Shown here one piece after another: positions 63,420-64,000 of a DNA stretch of 64,000 bases (positions within the stretch are counted from its first letter, which is position 1; each line of letters begins with the position of its first letter). Position numbers and translations under genes: made by a program. The notes beneath the pieces were generated by a model. The model did no database searches and had not been told where the DNA came from. It saw only the letters and a list, made by a program, of their open reading frames with translations. This stretch comes from Paragonimus skrjabini miyazakii. Its lineage: Eukaryota > Platyhelminthes > Trematoda > Plagiorchiida > Troglotrematidae. The stretch lies in NCBI GenBank assembly GCA_014338405.1, contig JTDE01000998.1:125064-189063 (forward strand), given 5' to 3'.

Positions 63420-64000
63420 TGTTTGACGCGGTGTGACGGCGCGCGCATCTCGATGACCTATTGGGCTAAACTGGACGGTGTAGCCACCACACCGATAGAG
63501 TCACTCATGCTAGGCAGGCCAACAGGTAGAGGTCGGACAAACCAGTATCCTGGTCCTCCAAGTTGGGAGTTGGAAGAAGGTTAGCATCTTTCGGAAAACG
63601 TACCAGTTCTGGTACACTGTCATCCACCCGCTGCCTTGCGGTATAGGCTTTTGAGCCAAAGGCTTTGGTTGAGAATCCTAATCGTTCTCCTGTCTAGGTA
63701 TGGGCATCCTGGCAGTATCTCAGCCCACACACAACCATGAATAGTCACAACACAAGTAATTCCATACTGCATCGGCCGTCTCGCAGTATAAACCGGGTCG
63801 CCCTATCTGCTGCATACAGCAGGGTGGATAGGCGAAAACATGCCACTGCTGACCCCTCCCCCACTGTTCTATCAAATTTAGTTCTCAGGCCCCTCTCGAC
63901 CTCCATTTCTGATAATTGCTCTATAGGTCCCACAACAAATAGAGTTAACCGTGGTAACATTAAGCCGGTAAGTTTCGTCTCTCGCCATTTAGCTTCCGGC
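63420..64000 (+). mobile_element. Possible 5' end of a retroelement (truncated by window end)
   Basis: Base composition shifts to distinctly higher GC at about 63420 with C/G-rich wording (ctggtcctccaagttggga, acccgctgccttgcggtat) unlike the flanks. It leads into an ORF that runs off the window. The pattern resembles the untranslated leader of non-LTR retrotransposons in flatworms, but no RT or endonuclease motif is in view. Confidence 0.3.
63737..64000 (+). CDS. Unrecognised ORF open to the window end (88 codons, partial)
   Basis: Begins at ATG 63737 (MNSHNTSNSILHRPSRS...) and stays open to the last base (...KPVSFVSRHLASG). It is rich in Ser, Arg and Asn, with no domain recognised. Its GC-richer context differs from the rest of the window. 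It could be the N-terminus of a retroelement protein or of a host gene. Confidence 0.3.
   Translation, partial: MNSHNTSNSILHRPSRSINRVALSAAYSRVDRRKHATADPSPTVLSNLVLRPLSTSISDNCSIGPTTNRVNRGNIKPVSFVSRHLASG

Noticed and set aside
1..64000. CRISPR arrays, rRNA genes, bacterial operons or a prophage
   Set aside because: No regularly spaced repeats, rRNA-like stretches or runs of adjacent long ORFs were seen; splice sites and retroelements indicate an animal genome.

Overview
The window looks like intron-rich, repeat-laden genomic DNA from a flatworm, most likely a parasitic one and perhaps a trematode. The evidence is (i) one spliced-looking exon of a DEG/ENaC-type cation channel, (ii) several decayed Penelope-like retroelements (PLEs) with GIY-YIG endonuclease remnants, and (iii) a tRNA-derived SINE family carrying a hammerhead ribozyme of the same minimal design as the schistosome Sm-alpha SINE. 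The DNA is AT-rich. Open frames are short almost everywhere, and nothing resembles bacterial operons, ribosome binding sites or CRISPR. Species and clade are inferred from element types, not from a database match.

Layout. 1-8 kb: mostly featureless DNA with a PLE 3' end at 2.6-3.1 kb. 8-9 kb: a 100-base assembly gap and a minus-strand PLE 3' end of a second subfamily. 13.9-14.5 kb: one copy of a ~640-bp repeat whose inverted partner lies at 35.9-36.6 kb. 18-26 kb: scattered SINE copies, with a head-to-head inverted SINE pair at 25.3-25.6 kb. 29.5-31 kb: a minus-strand PLE fragment and a SINE. 33.5-34.4 kb: a fossil LTR-retrotransposon gag/protease region. 37.5-43.6 kb: the densest repeat cluster, holding a PLE fragment, the best-preserved inverted SINE dimer with an intact-looking hammerhead ribozyme, a second PLE fragment, and a longer PLE with an internally deleted reverse transcriptase. 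45.7-45.9 kb: a 277-base gap. 47.1-48.1 kb: the channel exon, the only convincing host coding sequence. 52-60 kb: SINE fragments and another inverted SINE copy. 60.9-61.7 kb: a foldback (long terminal inverted repeat) element. 63.4-64 kb: a relatively GC-rich segment with an ORF running off the window, perhaps the 5' end of another retroelement.

How it fits together. The channel exon is probably one piece of a long gene whose introns have filled with retroelements, but I could not identify the other exons. The most distinctive material is the ribozyme-bearing SINEs: at least six copies keep a recognisable hammerhead, from intact core to fossil, and in at least two places two copies sit head-to-head as an inverted dimer. 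Nearly every other short open frame lacks motifs and was left out.
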